Shown one piece after another: positions 44,456 to 52,241 of a stretch of DNA of 64,000 nucleotides; positions within the stretch are counted from its first letter, which is position 1, and the number at the start of each line of letters is the position of its first letter. The translations under genes and the position numbers were made by a program. Under the pieces are notes generated by a model. The model searched no databases and had not been told where the DNA came from. It saw only the letters and a program-made list of their open reading frames with translations. This stretch comes from Chitinophaga sp. (GTDB lineage Bacteria > Bacteroidota > Bacteroidia > Chitinophagales > Chitinophagaceae), in contig NZ_JAFAIX010000009.1 of assembly GCF_019236475.1 (NCBI RefSeq), forward strand, positions 513,526-577,525, written 5' to 3'.

Positions 44456-44604
44456 ACTTATGTGTATATCGGTCATGAATAATGGTTGCCATTCTACAGC
44501 AGTACAAGGTTTAGAGTGGTCAGCCATACCTGAACGGGTTGGGATTCTTCCTGATCCAAATTTTAAAGTAACACTAGATTTATTATAACAATTAGTGATA
44601 GTAG

Positions 44605-44626
44605 GCGCCGGGATTCCTCTCGGGGC
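44605..44626 (+). terminator. hexaloop hairpin H1
   Basis: GCGCCGGG (44605-44612) pairs with CTCGGGGC (44619-44626), with one mismatch and loop ATTCCT. A short T tract follows (44632-44635). It lies 150 bp after the GH2 gene. It is the first of six hairpins here with nearly the same loop. Confidence 0.5.
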
Positions 44627-44705
44627 TGAATTTTTGAAGCGGTGAAAATGTGTGGTTGTATTGGTCTTTGAAATATGGAATTGGTATAGTTAGGTATCCT
44701 GATGT

Positions 44706-44777
44706 GATAATGGTATTATCAATGTGATAATCGCGTTATCATGATACTGGGAATGTCGATCTGATAAGGGTTTTATC
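44706..44777. promoter_or_regulatory. three GATAA-N5-TTATC palindromes, operator-like
   Basis: Three 15-bp sites: GATAATGGTATTATC (44706-44720), GATAATCGCGTTATC (44726-44740) and GATAAGGGTTTTATC (44763-44777). The outer half-sites are identical and the five-base centres differ, as expected for a dimeric regulator's binding sites. The first two are 20 bp apart, start to start, and both are preceded by ATGT. No gene lies immediately next to them; the closest is the open frame at 45413. Confidence 0.5.
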
Positions 44778-44951
44778 GGATGAAATTATTTTTCGGTGAT
44801 AGTCCTTGATGGTATTGCGTTTTGAATGATTTGTGAAAAAAAGAAGAAATTTATTTTGTGTGTTTTGATCTTTGTATGTGAATCTTTGATTAATTTTGAT
44901 GCATGGTGCAGAATTAATTTGAATTTATACATCTAGATCGTATTATGATGA

Positions 44952-44984
44952 GGAGCCGGATTTCTTTCCGGTTCCATTTTTTTA
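44952..44984 (+). terminator. hexaloop hairpin H2 with T tract
   Basis: GGAGCCGGA (44952-44960) pairs with TCCGGTTCC (44967-44975), loop TTTCTT, followed by ATTTTTTT. It has the form of an intrinsic terminator, but no gene lies between it and hairpin H1, so a small untranslated transcript may end here. Confidence 0.6.
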
Positions 44985-45157
44985 AGCAATGTGAAGCAAT
45001 GGGATGGTGAGGGGTACAGATTAAATTTCATGTGAGAAAGAGAAGTGTTGGAGCATACACTTAGATATGCTGGTCGTTGTGAATAATCTGTAACATTACT
45101 ACAAAAATTTTTCCTTAGTCTCGTGATGAGCGAGACACGCATTACTGAATCTCTACG

Positions 45158-45187
45158 GGACGGGGATTCTTCCTCGTCCTTTTTTTT
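45158..45187 (+). terminator. hexaloop hairpin H3 with T tract
   Basis: GGACGGGG (45158-45165) pairs with CCTCGTCC (45172-45179), loop ATTCTT, followed by eight T. It is a strong intrinsic terminator shape with no open reading frame upstream on the plus strand. Confidence 0.65.
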
Positions 45188-45322
45188 CAGAGTTGTGCTG
45201 TAGGTATCGTATAGGTTCAGTTGCGGAAATACGATATTGCATATTCCCAAAGAGGTGCGTCAAGATAGCCTCTACAGAAGTACTTTAGATATGGATTATA
45301 AGTATTTTTGACTTGATCACCG

Positions 45323-45344
45323 GTGCCGGGACTCCTCCCGGGAC
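45323..45344 (+). terminator. hexaloop hairpin H4
   Basis: GTGCCGGG (45323-45330) pairs with CCCGGGAC (45337-45344), with one mismatch at the third pair as in H1 and loop ACTCCT. It is followed by ATTACTACGAAATTG, similar to ATTACTACAAAAATT near 45096. Confidence 0.45.
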
Positions 45345-45412
45345 ATTACTACGAAATTGTTTTTAGCCAAATAATCTAAATTATATCATTTCCATACTTA
45401 AAATTATACTTT

Positions 45413-45703
45413 ATGAAGAAGGTAATTTTGTGTGAGCGTAAGCTTATAGATATGTTCCTGGAATGTGAAGCGGGTCGTCCGGCGAGTGAGTTGTTGGCTA
45501 TCCTAGGAATTGATGGGGAACTAATAGCACGGATTAAGAATAATCCGAAAGGCAACGAAGATCAACAGATAAAAGCTTTTCGAGAATGGGTAGAACGAGT
45601 ATATCATTCGGAAGAGTTGTACGATGAGGCAAATATGGAGTTCAATATCAATGAGAATATACTCTGGATAATGATGCCTCCATTCGATGATCGAGTTAAC
45701 TAG
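45413..45703 (+). CDS. small cytoplasmic protein of unknown function
   Basis: 96 aa, acidic, no signal peptide or membrane segment. The first half (LIDMFLECEAGRPASELLAILGIDGELIARI) looks like a short helical domain; the C-terminus is hydrophobic (NENILWIMMPPF). I recognise no family. It stands alone in a gene-poor region, about 70 bp after hairpin H4. Possibly a remnant or a fast-evolving accessory gene. Confidence 0.45.
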   Translation: MKKVILCERKLIDMFLECEAGRPASELLAILGIDGELIARIKNNPKGNEDQQIKAFREWVERVYHSEELYDEANMEFNINENILWIMMPPFDDRVN

Positions 45704-46240
45704 TAAGGTAGTAGGTATTATAAAAATAAATATTTCAAAAAAGTGGGCTTTGACCTAGTACCTTTTTAAAGCGTCAACAGTCTATCATAATATACGAGGT
45801 TCATTGACATATTGGAAACAGTCGATAGTTATACAGGAAGCGTGATGGCTAACGGAAACGGCTATATGTAAAGCTACCCAGTTAGTAAACAATGCTACCT
45901 GTAGATTGATTGTCTCAATGGTAATTTTGAGCAGTAGATGGTAAGTTGAGCAGAACCAATTCCATCGCATATCTCCTTATTGTATGACAATAAGTGCCAC
46001 CATAGGTGCCTTAACAAGGTATCAGCCATTTGAGGACACAACTATGATCTTGAGTCACTGTGCGGAATATGCTATAGTTATAGCATAACAATGCGCAAAC
46101 TTTCTTCATAGTTGAATATACAGGAGATGTCTATCTTCTGTCCATCTTGTGAAAATTAAACTATCATAGAAGTTCAAACAGTTAACTATTGTTTGGTTGA
46201 TTGGCTGAATGCATTAAATTATTTAAAGCAGTCAGTACAG
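45704..46240. other. intergenic stretch without a recognisable gene
   Basis: No protein-like frame on either strand. Short inverted repeats such as GCTATAGTTATAGC (46070-46083) occur. Its content is unknown. Confidence 0.45.
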
Positions 46241-46256
46241 GGCCCCGAAAGGGGCC
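46241..46256. other. GNRA-capped hairpin
   Basis: GGCCCC (46241-46246) and GGGGCC (46251-46256) close a GAAA tetraloop, a very stable RNA hairpin. It has no neighbouring gene and may be part of an RNA encoded in this region. Confidence 0.45.
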
Positions 46257-46369
46257 TCCCTTTCTAGGGATACCTTGCATAGTAGCGCTAATTTATGCTT
46301 GTTGTTATCTAAATTTATGCTGTCGCATTCACTTGCGCATTACTGGCAGATTTTAAGTTTTAATGGGTT

Positions 46370-46589
46370 CACACTTTTTCTTCGGATTCGGGGTTATGGA
46401 CATTTCTATTCTTCCGTTACTTCCTTCAGTAAGATGTAAACCGGTGAGGTTGTCAGATTAGCCCCGAGGAAGAAGATCCCAAGCCAGCATAAAATCATGC
46501 AAGCCGGTTAAGGCCTCCATAGTTGAGGGATAGGAGGTCGATTAACTATTCAATTCAAAGACAGGTTTCTACGGAAACCTGTTCTTTTT
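46370..46589 (+). ncRNA. candidate structured RNA ending in an intrinsic terminator
   Basis: No open frame is seen, but the segment ends with a clear terminator: ACAGGTTT (46561-46568) and AAACCTGT (46575-46582), then TCTTTTT. Upstream are several short complementary stretches and purine-rich patches such as AACCGGTGAGGTTG and GCCTCC..GGAGGTC. I could not match it to tmRNA, RNase P, SRP RNA or a known riboswitch. The 5' end given is only a guess. Confidence 0.3.
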
Positions 46590-46710
46590 GAAAATCTATA
46601 CATTGCAACATCTGATTTTTTCTGCATAATAGATTCCGTCTTTAAAGGGAGCTTATCACCCTAAATTTAGTTAAACGTGGGTATGTCCATCGTACCCAGG
46701 AAGGGTCAAA

Positions 46711-46741
46711 AGGCGGGAATTCTTTCCTGCCTGATTTTTTT
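46711..46741 (+). terminator. hexaloop hairpin H5 with T tract, upstream of the AraC gene
   Basis: AGGCGGGA (46711-46718) pairs with TCCTGCCT (46725-46732), loop ATTCTT, followed by TTTTTTT (46735-46741). It lies only 27 bp before the start of the AraC-family gene, so it could act as a 5' attenuator for it as well as a terminator for upstream transcripts. Confidence 0.6.
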
Positions 46742-46767
46742 GTACATTTATCAAAAGAACCCTCCGC

Positions 46768-47562
46768 ATGGATTTTCAGCATATTGTTCCACCCGCGTAT
46801 CTGCAACCCTACGTGCGCTACTTCTGGACACTCAGCAGCAGCATCCCCGCAGATACCCCGAAAACATTCAAAACAATTGCGGACGGTTCTCCAGGCCTCA
46901 TCTTCCAACACTCAGATACAGGCCACTTCGAACAATTCGGTAAAAAATTAGCCACCGTTTTCTTATACGGCCAAGCCACCACCTTTACCGAAATCATCTC
47001 TCCAGCTTCCTTTCAGACCATCGGCGTTTACTTCCACCCACATGCCCTCAAAAGCGTGTTCGGACTCAACGCCCAAGATCTTACAGACGGTTGCATGGAA
47101 ATCTCCGGAGCACTCCCGGAACAACTACTGAATACCACAAATACGCAGCAACAGATTGATATCCTAGCTGCCTATCTCTATAAAAATATTCTCTTACACC
47201 AGGGCCTTACAGACGCAGCACTCTATCATGCACTACAACGCATCACCACCAGTGCCGGCAACATATCCCTGAAAACAATCTTGGATGAACTCCAAATGTC
47301 GGAACGAAGCTTCGAAAGAAAATTCCTCCAACATATAGGTATGACCCCTAAGCTGTTTGCCCGAATATGTCGCTTCCAAGCGTCGTTAAACCAGCTTAGA
47401 AACAACCAGTTCACCCGACTGTCAGACATCGCCTTTGAACAGGAATACGCTGACCAATCTCATTTTATCCGCGCTTTCAAAGAATTCGCTGGTACCGCCC
47501 CTTTAAAATACCAGCGCCAATCCATCGAAATCGTGGAGAACTTCCCGGAACTCATAAAATAA
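46768..47562 (+). CDS. AraC family transcriptional regulator
   Basis: 264 aa. The N-terminal domain (1-150, PPAYLQPYVRYFWTL.. DGSPGLIFQ..) is the DUF6597-type sensor common in Bacteroidota. The C-terminal AraC helix-turn-helix pair spans about 165-255 (LQMSERSFERKFLQHIGMTP and IAFEQEYADQSHFIRAFKEFAGTAPLKY). The target is unknown; the DUF1772 gene downstream is a candidate but has its own promoter-like box. Confidence 0.9.
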   Translation: MDFQHIVPPAYLQPYVRYFWTLSSSIPADTPKTFKTIADGSPGLIFQHSDTGHFEQFGKKLATVFLYGQATTFTEIISPASFQTIGVYFHPHALKSVFGLNAQDLTDGCMEISGALPEQLLNTTNTQQQIDILAAYLYKNILLHQGLTDAALYHALQRITTSAGNISLKTILDELQMSERSFERKFLQHIGMTPKLFARICRFQASLNQLRNNQFTRLSDIAFEQEYADQSHFIRAFKEFAGTAPLKYQRQSIEIVENFPELIK

Positions 47563-47661
47563 TTCGAAATAATGCTGCATGATCGAACAGGACTTATGCC
47601 CTGCACGAATCTTGCATCCGCGAATGCGGAAAAGAAGGGTTAACAAACATGAAACGATAAG

Positions 47662-47677
47662 GCGGGAATCTTCCCGC
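47662..47677 (+). terminator. hexaloop hairpin H6
   Basis: GCGGG (47662-47666) pairs with CCCGC (47673-47677), loop AATCTT, 100 bp after the AraC gene. No T tract follows directly. Confidence 0.4.
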
Positions 47678-47691
47678 GTTGGTTATTCCGT

Positions 47692-47741
47692 CTGTACATG
47701 GAACAGACATTTTTATAATGCTGTTCCTGTACAGATTTTTT
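47692..47741 (+). terminator. terminator downstream of the AraC gene
   Basis: A long imperfect hairpin pairs 47692-47710 (CTGTACATGGAACAGACAT) with 47718-47734, with two single-base bulges, and is followed by ATTTTTT. Confidence 0.65.
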
Positions 47742-47791
47742 AAAATCTCCCCCTTGTCGGAATTATTCTATTTCCGATCTTTCCAGTACAT

Positions 47792-47799
47792 TAATTTTG
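47792..47799 (+). promoter_or_regulatory. -7 promoter box for the DUF1772 gene
   Basis: TAATTTTG fits TAnnTTTG, 14 nt before the ATG at 47814. No convincing -33 box. Confidence 0.45.
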
Positions 47800-47813
47800 T
47801 ATAAAACAATTAC

Positions 47814-48308
47814 ATGAAAACATCATCCATGATCATCCTTATTATCACTGTTTGCTTTACAGGCCTGATGGCGGGCCTATTTTACAGTTGGTCCGTTTCC
47901 GTTATACCCGGCCTAGCCAAACTCAATGATGAACAATTCCTCTCTTCCATGCAATCCATGAACAGAGCAATCCTCAACCCACTGTTCCTTATCGTTTTTA
48001 CCGGCAATATCCTCCTCCTGGCTATCGCTACCTGGTTACAATTCCACCACGAAGGATACCGCTATTTTATGCTGACATCCGCACTATACATGATAGGGGT
48101 ATTCGGTATCACCGCTTTCGGAAATGTTCCGCTAAACGATACACTCGATAAATTCGATATCTTACATGCTGGGAAAGAGGCAATGGCAGAAATGCGCCGT
48201 AACTTCGAAGATCCTTGGGTTAAACTACATACCATCCGTACCATCGCAGCGGTACTCGCATTCATCTGCGGCCTGATAGGCTTGTACCAGGCCGCTAATG
48301 AAAAATAA
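47814..48308 (+). CDS. DUF1772 (anthrone oxygenase-like) membrane protein
   Basis: 164 aa with four transmembrane helices and the family plan: a short N-terminal helix with GLMAGLFYSWSVSVIPGL, FTGNILLLAIATW and GNVPLN in the third segment. Fungal relatives oxidise anthrones; bacterial members are mostly uncharacterised. It is convergent with the GlxA-type gene, whose stop codon is adjacent to its own. Confidence 0.83.
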   Translation: MKTSSMIILIITVCFTGLMAGLFYSWSVSVIPGLAKLNDEQFLSSMQSMNRAILNPLFLIVFTGNILLLAIATWLQFHHEGYRYFMLTSALYMIGVFGITAFGNVPLNDTLDKFDILHAGKEAMAEMRRNFEDPWVKLHTIRTIAAVLAFICGLIGLYQAANEK

Positions 48309-49295
48309 TTATACTGCTACTGCAGCCGATTTGTTGTATTTGTTTCGATATTCAATAGGAGACAGACCTGTCACTTTCCGGAAAATAGTTCTGAATGCCT
48401 TGATATCTGCATAACCTACATCATACATCACTTCACTGATATTTTTCCGGCTACTCTCGAAACTTTTCTTGGCCACCTCAATCTTGACACGCTGTATATA
48501 CTCGGTGACAGTATTGCTGGTGGCCTTTTTGAATCGCCGTTCCAAACTACGACGACCCAAAGCCAACATACTGGCCAACTGATCTACCGTCACGCGGTCC
48601 TGGAAGTTTTGCTCAATGAATTCTTGCGCTCTCTTCACCGGCTCATCTTCGTGGGATTTCTGTCCCTGGAACATGATGAAAGGTGATTGACTATCCTTAT
48701 CGATATCAATCATGAACGTCTTCGCAATAACAATGGCAATATCCCGGTTGGTATATTTCTCTACCAGGTATAATACCAAGTTCAGATAAGAGTAAGCACC
48801 GCCACTGGTGTAGATGCCGTCTTCCTCTGTCATAATCTTCTCGTCCACTACTTCTATATTCGGATACATTTCCTGCAAATCATTCGCTGCTGCCCAATGC
48901 GTAGCGGCACGCTTTCCATCCAGCAAACCAGTGCCGGCTAGGAAAAATGCGCCAATACAGAAACTGATGATCTCTGCGCCATTGGCATATTGGTCCTTAA
49001 TCCAAGGAATAAATGCTTCATTCAATCGCAATGCCTCCCGTGGATCTTGGTGCATGGCGGGAATCACAATCATATCTGTTTTCTGAACGTCCCGCATGAG
49101 CAAATCAGGCTGAATAGTAAACAAGCCATTGCGCTGCGTAGAGGCGTTGGAGATACCTACCAGGTGTACGTCAAAAATAGGGTCTTGACCCATACGTTTT
49201 AAAATGGTGTTCACCTCGGTGAGAATATGCCAAGTCCCTTCAATATTAGAGAGACTACTGGCGCCAAATGGGATCAGGATGGATACGTGTTTCAT
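48309..49295 (-). CDS. GlxA family regulator (DJ-1/PfpI domain plus AraC HTH)
   Basis: 328 aa. The DJ-1/PfpI-like domain (about 1-195) keeps the nucleophile-elbow region IISFCIGAFFLAGTGLLDGKRAATHW with a Cys. The AraC DNA-binding domain (about 225-320: VDQLASMLALGRRSLERRFKKAT and MYDVGYADIKAFRTIFRKVTGLSPIEYRNKY) follows. It is divergent from the RibD-like reductase gene (start to start 112 bp), which it may control. Such regulators sense small metabolites; the ligand is unknown. Confidence 0.9.
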   Translation of the reverse strand: MKHVSILIPFGASSLSNIEGTWHILTEVNTILKRMGQDPIFDVHLVGISNASTQRNGLFTIQPDLLMRDVQKTDMIVIPAMHQDPREALRLNEAFIPWIKDQYANGAEIISFCIGAFFLAGTGLLDGKRAATHWAAANDLQEMYPNIEVVDEKIMTEEDGIYTSGGAYSYLNLVLYLVEKYTNRDIAIVIAKTFMIDIDKDSQSPFIMFQGQKSHEDEPVKRAQEFIEQNFQDRVTVDQLASMLALGRRSLERRFKKATSNTVTEYIQRVKIEVAKKSFESSRKNISEVMYDVGYADIKAFRTIFRKVTGLSPIEYRNKYNKSAAVAV

Positions 49296-49378
49296 AGGCT
49301 AAAGTTAGGTAAAAAAATTGTCGGGATCAACCTCCAAAATTGTCGCATTTCCAACCCAATTGCTTGTTGCAACATCTT

Positions 49379-49386
49379 TACCTTTG
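49379..49386 (+). promoter_or_regulatory. -7 promoter box for the RibD-like reductase gene
   Basis: TACCTTTG fits TAnnTTTG, 20 nt before the ATG at 49407. This supports that start rather than one upstream inside the divergent gene. Confidence 0.5.
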
Positions 49387-49406
49387 TAGCGATTAATAGT
49401 TGCCGC

Positions 49407-49994
49407 ATGAGAAAAGTTGTTGCACAGGCGTTTGTAACCCTGGATGGTTTTACTGCTGGCCCCAACGGTGAAACGGATTGGCAATTGCAGGGTTTCAGTG
49501 AAGAAATGGGCGAGTATATCTATGAAACCTATGAAGACACAGACCTGCTGTTGTTAGGGAAATACACCTATCTCCAGTTTGAAGCCTATTGGCAACAGCA
49601 ATCCAATAACCCAGAAGCCGATCGGATGAATCATACGCCTAAGATCGTTTTCTCTACTACGCTACCGCAGGCCAATTGGATGAATACCCGTCTCGTAAAA
49701 TCCAATGTGGAAGCGGAAATCCGAACATTGAAAAATACGCGCGGTAATAATATGATGATTGTAGGCAGCATCGGACTGATGCAAAGCTTAGCCCATCTAG
49801 ATCTCATCGATGAATACCGCCTGCTGATTTATCCGGTACTCTTGGGCGCTGGTCGCCGATGGCTAGATAATATTAGGGAGACACGACAACTAGCATTAAT
49901 TTCTTCCCGCATATTCTCCAATGGTGTGATGCTGGCCATCTATCGGCCTTCCCAACGTATATGCCTATACGAATGTCTGACCGCGGTTAGGTAA
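49407..49994 (+). CDS. dihydrofolate reductase family (RibD C-terminal-like) protein
   Basis: 195 aa from the ATG at 49407. The RibD_C/DHFR-like fold is visible: MRKVVAQAFVTLDGFTAGPNGETDW, LLLGKYTYLQFEAYW, HTPKIVFSTTLPQANW and MMIVGSIGLMQSLAHLDLIDEYRLLIYPVLLGAGRRW. Proteins of this group (YyaP/YwjB-like) bind NADPH and act as pterin or flavin-type reductases; most are uncharacterised. It is divergent from the GlxA-type regulator gene. Confidence 0.87.
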   Translation: MRKVVAQAFVTLDGFTAGPNGETDWQLQGFSEEMGEYIYETYEDTDLLLLGKYTYLQFEAYWQQQSNNPEADRMNHTPKIVFSTTLPQANWMNTRLVKSNVEAEIRTLKNTRGNNMMIVGSIGLMQSLAHLDLIDEYRLLIYPVLLGAGRRWLDNIRETRQLALISSRIFSNGVMLAIYRPSQRICLYECLTAVR

Positions 49995-50056
49995 ATATTT
50001 TTTAGAGAGACAACAGCTTCCCGATTTTTCTGCACCTTCGCATAACATCCAATTTT

Positions 50057-51121
50057 ATGAAACGCCTGATTGCCGCTCTCCTCCTAATTTCCACGGGCTC
50101 CTTCGCTCAATTGCATACCTCCTTCGCCGATAGTATCCGCCAACATTATCATATTCCTGAATTAGGATATGCCGTTGTTTGCGATACAGGTGTTATGGAG
50201 ACGAATATCCTCGGTACCAAAAAAGTAAATACGCAGCTACGAGCTGCACCAAGCGATCGATTTCGCATCGGCAGTAATACCAAAGCTATCACAGCGCTGC
50301 TCATCGCGCAGCAAATCCAAGCGGGCAAGCTATCTTGGAATACACCTTTCTTCGATATTTTCCCGGAACTGAAAGCACAAAGCAAATCCTGTTATTATAC
50401 TATGACAGTTGCAGACCTGCTGAGTTTCCGTAATCCCCTCATGCCTTATTCTTACGGCAACGATCAGCCCCGCAAAGATCAATTTCCAGGTACACCCGCA
50501 CAGCAGCGCATGCAATTTGCCGCTTGGCTGTTACAGCAGTCTCCCAATACTTCTACAGATGAACTTAAATATTCGAATGCAGGTTACGTACTGGCGGGCG
50601 CCCTCCTGGAAAAAGTCAGCGGACTTACCTACGAACAACTCCTGCAAAACCTGAATACATCCCTCCATATCCAGTTACAAACCGGCAACCCCAATGAAAA
50701 GGACACCTCACAAACCTGGGGACATAACCAAAACCTCCAGCCAGAAGCCCCTGCGGCCAACCATAAACTCAATTGGCTGATGGCGGCAGGCAATATCAAT
50801 GCTAACCTGCCCGACTATACGAAATTATTATCCCTGCAATTAACGGCTTTCCAAGGCAACAGCGCATTCCTAGATAGCGCCACCATGAACTTCATCCACT
50901 TCGGTAGGCATACCTTCGCGATGGGATGGTCCTGGAATGTGAACCAACAAGGACATAAAGTTTCCCATAACACCGGCAACCCCGGCACTTTCATTTCTGA
51001 GGTAGTCATGATTCCCGCTGTCAATCGCGCCTATGTCGTGTTTACCAATTACCAACAGGATAGCGTATACGAAGGTGTGAACGCATTGATCGCCAAGCTG
51101 CAATCATATTACGGAGAATAA
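50057..51121 (+). CDS. serine hydrolase, beta-lactamase/DD-peptidase-like, exported
   Basis: 354 aa with a Sec signal peptide (MKRLIAALLLISTGSFAQ). The catalytic motifs of the class C beta-lactamase/esterase superfamily are all present: SNTK (RIGSNTKAITALL), YSN (KYSNAGYVLAGALLE) and HNTG (VSHNTGNPGTF). It probably hydrolyses an ester, beta-lactam or D-amino-acid peptide in the periplasm. It follows the reductase gene by 62 bp and may share its transcript. Confidence 0.87.
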   Translation: MKRLIAALLLISTGSFAQLHTSFADSIRQHYHIPELGYAVVCDTGVMETNILGTKKVNTQLRAAPSDRFRIGSNTKAITALLIAQQIQAGKLSWNTPFFDIFPELKAQSKSCYYTMTVADLLSFRNPLMPYSYGNDQPRKDQFPGTPAQQRMQFAAWLLQQSPNTSTDELKYSNAGYVLAGALLEKVSGLTYEQLLQNLNTSLHIQLQTGNPNEKDTSQTWGHNQNLQPEAPAANHKLNWLMAAGNINANLPDYTKLLSLQLTAFQGNSAFLDSATMNFIHFGRHTFAMGWSWNVNQQGHKVSHNTGNPGTFISEVVMIPAVNRAYVVFTNYQQDSVYEGVNALIAKLQSYYGE

Positions 51122-51182
51122 TAATGTCCTGATTGGCAGAAATTGTATAATTTTTGTCATTGCAGACAACAGCCAGGTTTTC

Positions 51183-51190
51183 TACTTTTG
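51183..51190 (+). promoter_or_regulatory. -7 promoter box for the second GlxA-type gene
   Basis: TACTTTTG fits TAnnTTTG, 22 nt before the ATG at 51213. An ATTG lies 20 bp upstream of it as a weak -33 element. Confidence 0.5.
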
Positions 51191-51212
51191 AGGTAGAAAA
51201 CGCCGCAAATCC

Positions 51213-52214
51213 ATGACAGATAAACGCAAACTGGTTGTAATTGCTGTATTGCCTGGTAGTAGGCTCCTGACCCTCGCAGGGCCGGTGGATGTCTTTGCTT
51301 TTGCCAATAGCATGTTGCAAGATCAACACGGTAAAGGCTATACGGCGTATGATATTCGGGTGGTGAGCGCCACACCAGCGGCGGAAGTAAAGATGAATAG
51401 TCCATTGAGTGTAATGCTGCATGGCAGTATCTATGATATTCACCAACCCATAGACACACTGATAACAGTTGGGTGGGGACTGCCGGCGGGCGAACCCGTG
51501 TCTACCAAATTCTATCAATGGTTATCACAGCATGCCAGTAGCATCCGGCGAGTGGCGGCCGTTTGCGTGGGCACTTTTGTACTCGCAAGGGCAGGACTCC
51601 TCCATAACAAGCGGGCCACTACTCACTGGGAGGCCTATGATCGCCTGCGGGAACAATTTCCTGATACCATAGTGGATACCACGCCTTTCTATATCAAAGA
51701 CGGAAACATCTATACCGCTGGAGGCGTCACTTCCGGCATGGACCTCGCACTCGCCATGGTGGAGGAAGACTATGGCCGCGAAGTGGCCCTCAAAGTCGCC
51801 AGGAAATTAGTGATTCACTTGAAACGTCCAGGGAATCAGAAACAGTTCGGTGGACTACTCCCTAATTATGAAGTGAACAGTCCCTTACTGCTGGAACTTC
51901 GGCCCTGGTTATTGGAACATATACACGAAGATTTGTCGGTAGAAAAACTGGCAGATAAAGTACATATGAGTGCCCGCAATTTTGCCCGGGTATTCCTAAA
52001 AGAAACAGGACTGACCCCTGCCAAATTTATAGAGAAGTTACGGGTAGAACTAGCCCGTAATTACTTAGAAAATAGTCCCCTCTCCTTGGAGGAAATCGCC
52101 CTGAAATGCGGACTAGGAGGCCTGGTATCTCTGCGCCGGGTATTCCTCCGCCACCTGGAAATATCTCCAGGTACTTACCGCGCTACATTCCGTACCTCTT
52201 TGTTACAGGAATAA
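51213..52214 (+). CDS. GlxA family regulator (DJ-1/PfpI domain plus AraC HTH)
   Basis: 333 aa with the same architecture as the protein at 48309-49295. The DJ-1-like domain includes RRVAAVCVGTFVLARAGLLHNKRATTHW with a Cys at the elbow. The AraC domain includes VEKLADKVHMSARNFARVFLKETGLTPAKFIEKLRVE and a second helix-turn-helix. It immediately precedes the GAPDH gene (27 bp). It could regulate itself and the GAPDH gene; the ligand is unknown. Confidence 0.9.
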   Translation: MTDKRKLVVIAVLPGSRLLTLAGPVDVFAFANSMLQDQHGKGYTAYDIRVVSATPAAEVKMNSPLSVMLHGSIYDIHQPIDTLITVGWGLPAGEPVSTKFYQWLSQHASSIRRVAAVCVGTFVLARAGLLHNKRATTHWEAYDRLREQFPDTIVDTTPFYIKDGNIYTAGGVTSGMDLALAMVEEDYGREVALKVARKLVIHLKRPGNQKQFGGLLPNYEVNSPLLLELRPWLLEHIHEDLSVEKLADKVHMSARNFARVFLKETGLTPAKFIEKLRVELARNYLENSPLSLEEIALKCGLGGLVSLRRVFLRHLEISPGTYRATFRTSLLQE

Positions 52215-52241
52215 TTTATTCATCAGTTAAATCAAAAGATT

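Noticed and set aside
44370..44588. 72-codon frame overlapping the end of the GH2 gene
   Set aside because: Mostly out-of-frame translation of the GH2 C-terminus; the downstream part has no recognisable features.
46430..46530. Possible cobalamin riboswitch (a CCGGTGAG.. stretch followed by a CCCCG and GCCAGC-like segment)
   Set aside because: The order and the core elements of the B12 box do not fit, and no B12-related or transport gene follows; left as an unassigned RNA candidate.
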